IMG/VR virus record: IMGVR_UViG_3300009508_000017
Location: 1-59,298 of that record
Direction: 5' to 3' (one strand)
DNA length: 59,298 nt
Source of the DNA: a virus
Both the position numbers and the translations under genes were made by a program. This document shows, in pieces, positions 42,069 to 52,800 of this stretch (positions are counted from its first letter, which is position 1; every line of letters begins with the position of its first letter). The notes beneath the pieces are model-generated. The model was not told the DNA's origin. It searched no databases and worked only from the letters and a program-made list of their open reading frames with translations.

Positions 42069-42334
42069 CTAAACATGTCAGGGTGGCGTGCTTTAGTTTT
42101 TTTAGCAGCCCTAGACAAGTTTGCCTCAGCAATCTTTGTAGGAGACATTAAATCAAGAGCGTTAAGCACTGCTTTTAAATTAAGAGTTTCTTGGTCAGAA
42201 GTGTCTGCTTTTAACATTTTAGTTAAATATCTTTCCTTTTCTTTCTGGAAAGCTCTTTCAATAATCTGAAAGGACTCACTATTAATGAGCCTTTTCATAT
42301 CAGAAAGATTGTCATATATTATAATGTCGCTCAT
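42065..42334 (-). CDS. Small helical virion-operon protein, 89 aa
   Basis: A charged helical protein (QIIERAFQKEKERYLTKML, then LKAVLNALDLMSPTKIAEAN). It overlaps fibre genes on both sides by 1-4 nt. It could be a fibre chaperone or adaptor; no family is recognised. Confidence 0.55.
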   Translation of the reverse strand: MSDIIIYDNLSDMKRLINSESFQIIERAFQKEKERYLTKMLKADTSDQETLNLKAVLNALDLMSPTKIAEANLSRAAKKTKARHPDMFR

Positions 42335-45300
42335 TAAAATGCGTGTGATGTGGTTGGTAGTCTGTACCAGGAGTTGTCGCTAGCACTGAAAGTAATTACT
42401 ACCCCGTCTCGTTTTACAAAAACAGTACCCGAATCGTCTACAAATTCGATTTTACTGTCTCCATAATCTACTCCACTTACGGAATCGACTCCAGAAGGTA
42501 TTGCTGCAGAAATTTCAGTTAAAGTCGGGTCGGTAGCTAAAGGATTTCCAAAAGATCCTGCTGATCTCCAATTGCTGTACAGATCACAAGGAGCTTGAGG
42601 GAAGTTGATAACACCTACAGTTCCGTCAACATACAATATTCCAATAGTAGTAACATATCCGTTTTGATCGGAGGCTGTCGGTACAGAAGTGTTGTCTGCG
42701 TAATCATGGACACTTTTTCCTGAGTTGTGGTCTGTGCCTATGCGGAAACATTTCTTAATTGGTACAGCAGTGTCTATGGAGTCACCAACACCTGCTCCGG
42801 TAAAATGTATTCCCCAATAGAGAGGTCTAATGACAGACTTTTCTATAAAGGCTCCTCCTGAATCCAGTTCGTCATACCAAGTCATTATAGGATGCCATAC
42901 GAACCTAAAATTCATGGGTCCGAAGACTCCTGGATTCAGTTTACCACTATAGTCGATAGTGGTCGCACCTCCTGTAGAACCTGTGTAGCCTCCTGCAAGA
43001 ATTGGAGTAGGATTTCGAAGATTTCCTCCTGGGGCCCAGGCAGTCCAATGGTTCCTGCCCATGAAATAGAGTTTTTTGTCTGACTTGTAGAAAAGATTAA
43101 ACTCATGACCACAATAGAAGGTGTGCATTCCTGAGATGGCATCATTAGTAAGTACCTGGAATGACGAGCTGCTTCTTGGGGAAGAGAGGTAAGTGTGGTA
43201 ATTAGAGCCTGTACCAGATCCAACACTTCCAAAACCTGAACTGGTGCTTGATCCGTGAAGGTTCGTACCTTCTTGAAAAAGCATACTGCCTCCAGAGAGT
43301 GCAAAATACTGTTTATCCCAGCCTATCGTGTTATCGGAAGGCTTTCCCCCGTCTATTAATTTTAATGGAGAGGTTGTATCCCAATCGACTCCTTGTGCGC
43401 CCAGACCGGTCGTTCCGCCCGCAGATCCCGCCACATCTTGTAAGCAGTTGTAATGACCTATGAACCAAAGGTCGGTTTTCAGTCCTGTGTTTCCGTGACT
43501 AACAATGAAAATACCCTGTTGTTTTGCAGTACCTCCTTTATCTTCATGTGAAGTTACTTGTATTATACCGTTATATGCAGTTGGCATAGAAGTGTTGTCG
43601 ATATAGTTTGAAGTATCTACCCAAAATGCTTTCAAGGAACTGTAGTTAGGGTCATCTGGAGTATTAGAAGCTGAAGTTGCGTTTAATACTAGATCTCTAC
43701 TGAGTAGAGAATTAGAAGAGGTTTTTGGAGCTGTTGAAAATATTTTATTCTTATAAATTTCCCAATGATTTTCAGAACTAAATCCTGGAGAAACTCCGTA
43801 AACTACGTCATTAGTTTCATGTCCAGCAAAAGCTCTTTTAATCGGAGTTGCTCCACCGAATATGTATGGTTCGGTATCTGAATGTTGATACGAATTACCA
43901 GGGTCGGTCACGGAATGATCAGAAATAGTTTTATTAGTCAGTGTTGCTCTTATTTTTGCACCGCTACCAGTGTTTTGTTCTGAAATTAAAATAGCTGGAA
44001 GGTATTCATACTCTGCTCCTGCCACATCTACCTGGATGTCGTTTTTAGACAATCCTCCAGCTGCGGCAGTGGCGAAAGGACTTGCTGTCTTGGTGCTGGA
44101 CATTTCGGCAACTGTAACTGCAGTGGTGTTTTCAACTGGAGGGCCTGAAAGGCTAGAGTTGTTTGGAGCTATGTCTGCATTATCTCCAACCCCGTCACCA
44201 TCGGTGTCAGCTGATTCGGAAGCATCCAGTGGAAAGGCATCGGCAGTATCAAGTACGCCGTCGTTGTCATCGTCGGTGTCGAACTCATCGTCTATGCCGT
44301 CTCCGTCGGTGTCAGTCCCAGATGCTCGATTTGGATCGAGTGGGAAACTGTCGTTTGTGTCAAGTACTCCATCACCGTCGTCGTCAGTGTCTGAAACATT
44401 GAATGTACCGTCGTTATCTGTATCCAGTCTGACCAATAGTGTGAAATTCTGACCATGTATGTAATCGCCAGTAGCGTCGTTTATAGCTTTAACGGATATA
44501 TAGTAAAGACCTTCAAACTTAGCAAAGGGATCATCAGGAAAAGTAAAAGAAGTAGTGGTTGTGTCGAATTTATCTGAGAACAAGGTAGAGCCCCAACTGC
44601 CAGGATTACTGGTATAGTTAGATGCATTACCACCGTCTCCATAACATCGAACTAAGACTTCGTATCGATCTGCACCTCCTACAGGGTCCCAGGAGAATAC
44701 AGTACCCACAGGGTTGTGTGCTTCTGCATCTAAACTGGTGTCTGCTGGAGTTAGTCCAGTACTTGGTATTGAATAGTTGCCTGGCGGGTCTGCAACTGCA
44801 TCCGTCAATTTGTAAACAGCTAAAGGTAAGTTGTTATCTAGCCAATTGTTGGGGATCGACCAGGTTCCAGAAGAACTGTTTAACATGCCTGAAACTGATT
44901 TATCTTTCCATGCAAAGATTCCGCCTGCTCTAAAATTGTCACCAGACCTGGAAAGGTAGGCTTCTTTAGGTTGATAAACATTACTATACCAGTTATTCGG
45001 GTCTGTAAATGAAATGAAATATAATGCCGACCCACCACCTGAACTTGTTTGAAGATAGCCTGATTTATATCTTCCCGCTACAATTCCTTCAGGGAACCCA
45101 ATATCTGTATATAATGGAGCAGATCCGTAATTAGTTCCATCGTCGTTCGTAGCTGTAAAAGTGTGAGTTCCTGCAGGCATATTAGTGTTGCTATCCCAGC
45201 CACTACCGCCAACCGTTAACGTAAATGAAGTGATTTGATTGTTCGAGTCCTTAGTGTAAACAGGATTTAAAAGGTTCTGAAGAGTTGTGGTTTGATGGTC

Positions 45301-47775
45301 TTGATAAAAAAGGACACTGTAGGGATCTGAGGTATCAATCGAGTATTCAAACAATTCTTGCTGGTGAGAACTCCATGTCCAGTTGGGGTTTTCATCCAAA
45401 TCTGCGCTGATGATTGGAAACCTGTCTGAATCTATAACCATTCTTTGGGTTGGGACTAGAGAGCTGTCATTTACGATTTTTTGTTTAAATATCTGCTGTA
45501 GTTGATCTCCAAAATAATAAGCAGTTAGGTCGTAACTGGTTCCAAGTTCTGTATTTAAATCATCAGTGTAGTCGTCTCTGTTACCTCCAGCGTTTCCTGC
45601 GGATGAGTAATCTGATGAAACGGTATAAGAAACGACTCCAGCCTCGGATAGAGTAACTGTGGTTTCAGTAAATCCTAAGATATCCTGTGGTTGGCCTTCG
45701 TAGTATGCTTTATATGCATAATTCCAATTGTAAAAATTAGGAAGCGCCTGAGCGTTTGGTGCAAGCGGGAATCCTGAAGGTTGGAGACTTCCTCCGAAAG
45801 TAATGTCTGTAGAATCGTAATAGTAAGTTACTCCATCTATTACTAAACTTTGAACATTGTTTAGAGCAGTTGAGGCTTGATATAAAGGGTAGTAATAACC
45901 TACTCCGTTTGTTCCGTCATTACCATATACCATAAAAGGCTGGTTCATTAATTGGTTTGTGACAGTGCTTGGAGCTTCTGGATCTTTCCCTACAGTCGTA
46001 GAAGTGATCGAATTCGGATCGTGTTGGACGGTAAAGTTATTAACGACTCCAGGATCTGCCCCTACGGTTGGTGTAGAAACTGCACTTGGATCGTGGGCTA
46101 CAGCTAAAGTGCTTATTGCATTCGGGCTGTGGCTTACGCTAGGAATTGAAACTGCAACGGGGAGGTCTTTTTTACCTCCTATTAAAATGTATCCTGGAGG
46201 CAGTGTGATCGTACTTCCAGGGATTGCCACCGTTTCGTCACCAGTAAGCGGATTCCAAACGACGTAAATATCGTCAGTTGATACGCTTCCAGGAACTACA
46301 ACAGTTTGCGAGGTTGAAGAGTTGTTCTGTATAACAGTTAAGTCGTTGTCTCCAACTGAAAGAAGTATGTCGTCGGGTTCACCGTTACCACTAGCTCCAC
46401 CTATTATTATAGTTCCTGTAGGATAGAGGTTAAGTGTTCCTCCAATTTGGAACCCTCCACCTGTTTGTATTTTAGGAACACCTGTTATAATGAATCCTCC
46501 TGGAGGTATCGTGATCGTTGTTCCAGGAGCTATGATAGTAGTAAGCCCTGTCGCAGGATCGTAAAGCCCTGAAACCAGAGGCATTCCGGGTACGGAGGTA
46601 GCAGGAACTGTATGTTCTTGGCCAGTGCCTGCTGGGTTTTTAGTGATGTCTATATCCGCACCACTCCCACCATCACTAAATCCTGCGAGATCATCAAGGA
46701 ATGTTTTCAGTTCTCCTGTGATTGGTATTGTGCTACCTCCTACGGTGATTCCAGTTCCATTATCTAAAAGAGTTTCTGATCCACCTTGAAGTTCTAGATC
46801 GTCCGAGATCCCATCTCCGTCTGTGTCGGATAAAGTAGTTCCCACATTTGAATCAAGGGGATCTAAATCGTCTCCATCTAAAATTCCATCGTTGTCATCA
46901 TCAGGATCGCCTGAATCAATAATTCCATCACCGTCTGTGTCTGGCTCTGTGTCGTTTCCGGGATAGTCAGCATCTATGATGTTCGGTATTCCGTCTCCGT
47001 CTATATCGTCATTGTTGGTGTTTACATAGTTCACTCCTTGAGGAGATCCAGTTCTGTCAAGGGTGTTCCAGTTTGCAATAACTCCTCCCTGGCCTTGAGG
47101 CCCAGTATCTCCCTGATATTGATATACGGGAAGCCCGTTTATGAGTAAATTGCCATTCCCGTCTGAGCTGACAGTTGCGGTCATAGGAGGCACTGCGTTT
47201 ATCGTGCCTTGAACTTTAACCAGTGGCCACCCACTTCCACCATAGTTAGGTGGCTGTCCTGCAACGTCTCCACCAAAAGTGTAAACAGTTCTTGGCTCTT
47301 CTGTGCCGGTTCCGCCAGCCAAAGTAACAACTATGAAAGTGTTTCCGAGGGCGTCTGTTATAGTAGAAACTATAGTGTTTTTAACAAAGTTAGGATCTTG
47401 AGAGTCCATGACACCATTACCTGTAGAATCTTGATCGGAATCTACTGGGCTGGGCGAGCTTTGAGGAACAAGTTCATTACTAGGTATTAAGAAAGATCCA
47501 GGAGAGCCAGCAGCAATAGAGGTTGTGGTGTTGATAACAAACCTAGTTTTTCCGTCTTGGCCTACTTCAACTACTGCTATTCTTTTATTTCCTTCTGGGA
47601 CTGAAGGCACTGCCCAAGAAGCCGTATTTCCTTTACCTGGAGGGGTAAGCCTGTTGGTAGGTGTGGTGACTCCGTAAACCAGAGTAGATCCGAGATCTAG
47701 AAGATAGACTAAATACTCAGAAGAATCTACGTCTTCTGAGAGTTGTAACCAAGAAACTTTTATATGCTGTGCCAC
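42334..47775 (-). CDS. Giant adhesin/fibre with Ca-binding type-3 repeats
   Basis: A 1,813-residue protein with a GTG start. An Fn3-like N-terminus (1-75) is followed by a first block of DxDxDG thrombospondin type-3 repeats (about 257-330), PNAP-type repeats (about 538-608), and a long beta region. An Fn3-like domain (about 1018-1115) and a second block of type-3 repeats (about 1117-1202) follow. The C-terminus, about 1300-1813, has RCC1-propeller-like strands (FALSGGSMLFQEGTNLHG). The Asp-rich repeats bind Ca2+ in other proteins and would stiffen the shaft in seawater-like calcium. It is probably the main host-binding fibre. Confidence 0.68.
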   Translation of the reverse strand: MAQHIKVSWLQLSEDVDSSEYLVYLLDLGSTLVYGVTTPTNRLTPPGKGNTASWAVPSVPEGNKRIAVVEVGQDGKTRFVINTTTSIAAGSPGSFLIPSNELVPQSSPSPVDSDQDSTGNGVMDSQDPNFVKNTIVSTITDALGNTFIVVTLAGGTGTEEPRTVYTFGGDVAGQPPNYGGSGWPLVKVQGTINAVPPMTATVSSDGNGNLLINGLPVYQYQGDTGPQGQGGVIANWNTLDRTGSPQGVNYVNTNNDDIDGDGIPNIIDADYPGNDTEPDTDGDGIIDSGDPDDDNDGILDGDDLDPLDSNVGTTLSDTDGDGISDDLELQGGSETLLDNGTGITVGGSTIPITGELKTFLDDLAGFSDGGSGADIDITKNPAGTGQEHTVPATSVPGMPLVSGLYDPATGLTTIIAPGTTITIPPGGFIITGVPKIQTGGGFQIGGTLNLYPTGTIIIGGASGNGEPDDILLSVGDNDLTVIQNNSSTSQTVVVPGSVSTDDIYVVWNPLTGDETVAIPGSTITLPPGYILIGGKKDLPVAVSIPSVSHSPNAISTLAVAHDPSAVSTPTVGADPGVVNNFTVQHDPNSITSTTVGKDPEAPSTVTNQLMNQPFMVYGNDGTNGVGYYYPLYQASTALNNVQSLVIDGVTYYYDSTDITFGGSLQPSGFPLAPNAQALPNFYNWNYAYKAYYEGQPQDILGFTETTVTLSEAGVVSYTVSSDYSSAGNAGGNRDDYTDDLNTELGTSYDLTAYYFGDQLQQIFKQKIVNDSSLVPTQRMVIDSDRFPIISADLDENPNWTWSSHQQELFEYSIDTSDPYSVLFYQDHQTTTLQNLLNPVYTKDSNNQITSFTLTVGGSGWDSNTNMPAGTHTFTATNDDGTNYGSAPLYTDIGFPEGIVAGRYKSGYLQTSSGGGSALYFISFTDPNNWYSNVYQPKEAYLSRSGDNFRAGGIFAWKDKSVSGMLNSSSGTWSIPNNWLDNNLPLAVYKLTDAVADPPGNYSIPSTGLTPADTSLDAEAHNPVGTVFSWDPVGGADRYEVLVRCYGDGGNASNYTSNPGSWGSTLFSDKFDTTTTSFTFPDDPFAKFEGLYYISVKAINDATGDYIHGQNFTLLVRLDTDNDGTFNVSDTDDDGDGVLDTNDSFPLDPNRASGTDTDGDGIDDEFDTDDDNDGVLDTADAFPLDASESADTDGDGVGDNADIAPNNSSLSGPPVENTTAVTVAEMSSTKTASPFATAAAGGLSKNDIQVDVAGAEYEYLPAILISEQNTGSGAKIRATLTNKTISDHSVTDPGNSYQHSDTEPYIFGGATPIKRAFAGHETNDVVYGVSPGFSSENHWEIYKNKIFSTAPKTSSNSLLSRDLVLNATSASNTPDDPNYSSLKAFWVDTSNYIDNTSMPTAYNGIIQVTSHEDKGGTAKQQGIFIVSHGNTGLKTDLWFIGHYNCLQDVAGSAGGTTGLGAQGVDWDTTSPLKLIDGGKPSDNTIGWDKQYFALSGGSMLFQEGTNLHGSSTSSGFGSVGSGTGSNYHTYLSSPRSSSSFQVLTNDAISGMHTFYCGHEFNLFYKSDKKLYFMGRNHWTAWAPGGNLRNPTPILAGGYTGSTGGATTIDYSGKLNPGVFGPMNFRFVWHPIMTWYDELDSGGAFIEKSVIRPLYWGIHFTGAGVGDSIDTAVPIKKCFRIGTDHNSGKSVHDYADNTSVPTASDQNGYVTTIGILYVDGTVGVINFPQAPCDLYSNWRSAGSFGNPLATDPTLTEISAAIPSGVDSVSGVDYGDSKIEFVDDSGTVFVKRDGVVITFSASDNSWYRLPTTSHAF

Positions 47776-47778
47776 TTT

Positions 47779-49821
47779 TTATACCCTTTGTTGAAATTGA
47801 TTTTGACCTTGAGGATTGCTGTTACCCATACCTTGAACTTGAGCATCTACTCCGTTTTTGGCTTCAGGAACTTGCCCTCCACCTGAGCTTTCACCCGATC
47901 CACCTTGAGCGTCAGCCATAAGCTTGGCTTGTTCTGCTTGTTGTTGTGGATCTGCTGGAGCTTCCTGAGGCAATAGTTCGTCTGAATTTTCGAATCCCAT
48001 AGCATCTAGTATGCGTTTTAACATAGGTCTGACAAACGGTCGTATTTCCGGAGGGTAGTTAAAAAAGCGTTCTTGTACTTGAAGTGCTAGGTTTGCTTTT
48101 TCTATAGCCCTCTGCCCTTGGTCCTGAGATAAAACGACTATGGCATTAATTTCTAGCTTTCTTGCCATTTCTGGAGTCATTGTTGCAAGGGCGGAAACCT
48201 CTCCTTCCATGTATTCAAACACTTCTTCCTGATCCATCGTGGCTATCGAAAGTTTGACCATCTTGGTTAGGTGGTTTTCTAAACCCTTGACTATACGTCT
48301 CATCCAACGTCTTCCTATTTTGGAAGCTTCGTTGAGAGTCGCTTCGACACCTGTAGCCGTGTTGGCCGGAGCAAGAGCTTGATAATCGCCTTGCGCAAGA
48401 TTACTGACACCCAGCCAGAGCTGAACCATACCAAATACAAAATCAATAAGCTCTTGTGTCTTAGCGTCTGCGGCTGGTATCTGAGCAAACTCAATAAAAT
48501 CTGCAAGCTGATTTTGTTCTTTAAGTTGGAATATTTTTCCCGCATGTATCTCAATATCATCTGGCTCATCCTCTACTGCTTGGGGATGTACCGCTATAAT
48601 AGGGTTAGCTGACATCTCGTTTCTATAGGATTCGCTGTTGAATTGACGGTCTATATACTCCTGATAAATGTTTATTTTTTCAGGTAAACTTGGACCCCAC
48701 CAGTTATTTTTAGCTTTTCCGATAGCAACAGCTGTAAAAGGTATTCTATTGTCTGGAGTTACTTTAGCTACATATTCGTAAAAAATTGCAGTCTTTGACT
48801 CTGGCTCAATAAAAAGGCAGAAATCTTGAGGCACTCCTGTTCCAAGGACATCTCTTTTTATCCAACATTCAACCACTTGAATCTTTGGATTTTTTAAATT
48901 GTCAAAACTAAGGTCTTCTTTGTAATTTTCGTTAGCTTCAGACTTAGTTCTACCATTAGCATCTTTTTTAATAATTGCTAAGAATTTTTCGAAATCAAAC
49001 CACCCTCTTTCAAGGAACATTTCTTGAGCCCAACCCGTGTCTTTGTCATACAATTCGGCAATAAAATCAGCATCCTCGATGTCTTCAACATTTGAAGGTG
49101 CTAAAAACCTATCGCTGTCAATAATCCTAGATCTTGGGCCAGAGTATTTAACTTCTCTTGCAGGAACGCCTTGTGGGAAGTCTTCAAAAGTATGAACATT
49201 AGGGTCTAAGAAAAAAGAAGGGTCATCTACTAAAGATAAAGTAGGAGTTCCGTCAGGTCCCATAGCTTGTTGAAACTGTGCGTTTCCTTCAACTACTGGG
49301 CCCATTCCAGGTAACATCTCGAAGTCTCCGTCTGCATTATTAAATAACGCTTTTTTATCAAAGTCTAGCCATTCAGAAACGACTTCTTCATATGTGACTT
49401 TAAGAATAGCTGCCCTTTGAATAAAAAGATGCATATAGCATTCCTCTAGACGCTCTCTCGTCTTGGCCATCTTCTCCAACTTCCAATGGAAGTACTTGTC
49501 AAACATATCAGCCATTCCTTGGTCTTGAGCTCCCTGAGGAACAAACTTAAAATAAGGAGACGTTCCAGTTATTTCGTCTTCTGCCCTAGCTAAGAAATGG
49601 TCTACTACTAAACTAGTTAAAGGTATCGGAACATTAGAACGATCGTAAATAGAATCATTATTTGCTCTGTCATTCCTTTCATTGTTGTAAACATTCCATG
49701 CACCCTTATCTACATCGATTCGCTCTTTGTTGTCTGTCTTGAGCTGTTCTATTCTGTCGCATGCATATTCAACAAGTTCTTTTTCCTGTTCTTCGTTTAG
49801 TATAAAATTAGTTGATTTCAT
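47779..49821 (-). CDS. Portal protein
   Basis: A 680-residue protein of podoviral portal type. It has an N-terminal helical part with VPIPLTSLVVDHFLARAEDE (about 64-83), a central wing with NNWWGPSLPEKINIYQEYIDRQFN (about 365-388) and a C-terminal Gln/Pro-rich tail. It forms the dodecameric gate for DNA packaging. Its ATG overlaps the giant gene's stop (TAATG). No terminase gene is next to it, which is unusual. Confidence 0.8.
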   Translation of the reverse strand: MKSTNFILNEEQEKELVEYACDRIEQLKTDNKERIDVDKGAWNVYNNERNDRANNDSIYDRSNVPIPLTSLVVDHFLARAEDEITGTSPYFKFVPQGAQDQGMADMFDKYFHWKLEKMAKTRERLEECYMHLFIQRAAILKVTYEEVVSEWLDFDKKALFNNADGDFEMLPGMGPVVEGNAQFQQAMGPDGTPTLSLVDDPSFFLDPNVHTFEDFPQGVPAREVKYSGPRSRIIDSDRFLAPSNVEDIEDADFIAELYDKDTGWAQEMFLERGWFDFEKFLAIIKKDANGRTKSEANENYKEDLSFDNLKNPKIQVVECWIKRDVLGTGVPQDFCLFIEPESKTAIFYEYVAKVTPDNRIPFTAVAIGKAKNNWWGPSLPEKINIYQEYIDRQFNSESYRNEMSANPIIAVHPQAVEDEPDDIEIHAGKIFQLKEQNQLADFIEFAQIPAADAKTQELIDFVFGMVQLWLGVSNLAQGDYQALAPANTATGVEATLNEASKIGRRWMRRIVKGLENHLTKMVKLSIATMDQEEVFEYMEGEVSALATMTPEMARKLEINAIVVLSQDQGQRAIEKANLALQVQERFFNYPPEIRPFVRPMLKRILDAMGFENSDELLPQEAPADPQQQAEQAKLMADAQGGSGESSGGGQVPEAKNGVDAQVQGMGNSNPQGQNQFQQRV

Positions 49822-52800
49822 TATAGTGCGATTCCCATATCTCTTGCCATGCCGATAGAGCGACGTTGTATATTATCACGCATATCCTCGAGTTTATCCA
49901 TCTGTTGTATTATGCGTTCGTCCTTTTGGTCTTGTTTTTCAAGAGCTTCTCTTCTCCTTCTGTACATCTTCATTGCATTTTCACTAGCTTCAAAAGCTTT
50001 AATTATCTTTAAGTAGTGCGAGTTAGATTTTAAGAATTGCGCCTTGTCTGCAGGATCCATGGAATCTAGAGATGACTTTGCTTGTTGGGCTCTGGTTTTT
50101 AGCGAGTTGTATTCGTTGTATGTTTTAAAAGAAGAGCCTCTCATCTTAACTATACCTTTTACTACAGGAAGCTGCATTTCTTGAGGATCATCAGTAAACA
50201 TGTTTAATGTACTCATGAACCCTGTGGCTAAAGAGCCTCCGAGGAAATCAGTCCACCATTGAAGTCCTGATCCACTCCAGCCTCCTCCGAGAGTAAGGGA
50301 TTCTGTTCCAACATATTTAAGAGGATCAGAAAAAGTCATCATTGAAAGTAAGTTTCCAGGGACTACGTTGTTGCCTCCGGCCGCAGAGTTGATTCCATCA
50401 GATATATTTTTATAAATCTGTGGAGTGTTCCTCTTAGATAGAATTGAGGGGGATGCAGTTTCAGATCCAGAGAATTCTTTGTATACAGTGTTTCCATTCC
50501 ACTGCTCATTCATTCCAATTTGGAACAGCCCTTGAAGCGCTGGAACGGGGACAGATTCAGACAGACTGGTTGGTGCATATGGAGAATAGGTCTGAGACAT
50601 AACTTTTACGAACTGTAGAGAATCTTTTACAATGTCTCTACCTCCAGTCATTAATTGCTTTGAAAGGAAGTCGCCCATAGCCCAAAGCCCATGAGGTCCA
50701 TAGCCTATGGGTACTGTTGTATGTCCAGGAGTTTTGTCATCACTGAACAGTGAGTGGGGCACGACAACACTAGTATATCTTGCGTGCTCGGAGACGTCGT
50801 CAAAATACGTGCTTTTATCGTCTTCTTCGTCATCGTCTCTACCTGTAAGAGCTCTCATCAACAAATTGTATGCAAGGCTGTATCTAATAACTTTTCCTCC
50901 AAGTACAAGAGATGACTGTAAGCCTCTCTTTTTAAGAGACTTTGCAAACACTCTATTACCTTGCACACTTGGGTTGAAGAACTGGATAAGTACTCCTAGT
51001 TGCTGAGACCAAGTACCTCTTTTATTAAAGTCTACGGTTACGTTTCTGGATGCAGGGATGAGTGTTTTTATGTCTATCCCCTCCTGAAGACCGTGCATAA
51101 TAACCCTAGCACGTAAAACATTTTCCAAAGAGGTGTTAAGGTTGTCCACAAAGGAAGTCATAACACGAATTGGTTTTACTATTTTGCCTCCCTTTCTTGG
51201 TGTTTTAGAAGCTTTTTCGTTTTGCTTCAGTAGTTCTCTTATTTCATTAAATTTATAAAAAGCAGTCTTTCCGCCCAGCTTTTTGAGAACGTGATAAGCG
51301 GCTCCCATATCTGATTTAGCTAATTGGAAAAGCGAATCATTATCCATCTCCGCATAGCCGTTTGGAGCCTTACCGTATTCGTCTAAAGATTTCTCATAAG
51401 CAAAAATATCTCCAGCATGTTTGTGGAAGTTTATTGGGTTAGCTACCTTGTTTTTTATAACCTTAAGCTCTGAATCTGAATCAAGATTAAACCAGGCATT
51501 GGTTACATCACGAAGCGGGTTCCTTAACCAAAACTCGGGACTGTAGGAAGTTCTTATCTTAGAAAGATATTTTGTAGATATGTTAACCGTTGAAAGGACT
51601 TGACCTAGCTGTTCGTAAGTCATGTTTTTAGCAGAAGAGGCAAGTAGATTCCCCTGTTCTGTGTCTGCAAACATAATGACTTTTGGCCTTCCGTCTTCTC
51701 TTACAAATAGAGCACGTCCAGAATCTAAAACCTCAGCAGAAAACTTCATCTCCTGTATGTCGAAGAGGGTTTCCCCATCGCTGTTCTCTATAAGTTTTGA
51801 GGTCATTTTTATTCCCTCTTTCGGTTCTCTGAAAAGAACATCGTAGAGCTTTCCAGCTGCGGAATCTTTGTTCTCAATTTTTGCATTAAGAAGTTCTGTA
51901 TGCACTTGATTAATTGCTTGTGCTGACTTTGCTCGTGTAGACCTAATGACAGCATCTTGATACCCTTGAGTAGTGTGAGCAAAGATAGTAAGTGGATCAG
52001 CCAGCATTGACCTACCTGTAGCGCTTTTTTGATAAACAGCTCCGTGTGGCATGTCAAAACCACGACCTTTTGCATCACCTGATCCAAGTAAGTCGTGCTG
52101 TTCTTCTTGCCTCGCATACTGATCTTCCATTCCCAAGAATCCTTGTAAGGGAAGTCTTCTAAAAGTTCCAAAATTAAGCCCCTCTATGGTGTGCAAGTCT
52201 TTGTCGTATCCTTTACTTGCTACAGTTGCGGCAGCTTCCATTCTTTCTTTAGATTTCTTGTCTAACATCTCAGCCTCGTACTGCAAATCCAGAGACTTTT
52301 TATGCATGTCAAACATCAGTTTTACTGGGTTGTTCCGATGTTTAATAAACTTTACCAAGTCTGGTTTTGTTTCAAGATCCTGAATTATCTTTTTAGCTTC
52401 CTTGTTGGACATTCCAGAGCCTGTGTCAGCTCCTTCGTCATCTACCAAAGCTTCTTTTCCTAGGTCTTGTCTGCTTTTTCTAATAGCTGCATTTGCTTGC
52501 GGTGCTACTAAAGCATACATGTAATAACCAATATCTTCCAACTCAGCTTTTGAGTCGTAAAGAGCGTCAGAGATAGGATTGATGTAAGCCCTTTGCCCTT
52601 CGTCCAGAAGGTCACCAGCAACGCCCATTTGAGAGTAGAAAGTGTCGTAAAGCCGAAGACGTTTTGCATCTTGTCCTTTTTTATCGTAACCAAGCTTTTC
52701 TATTATATGTTCTTGTGCTTGCATCCAAGGACCGAACTGTTCGACTAGTTTTCCATAAACACCTGTAAACTTTTTAGGACCTCTTTGCCCAATATTTATA

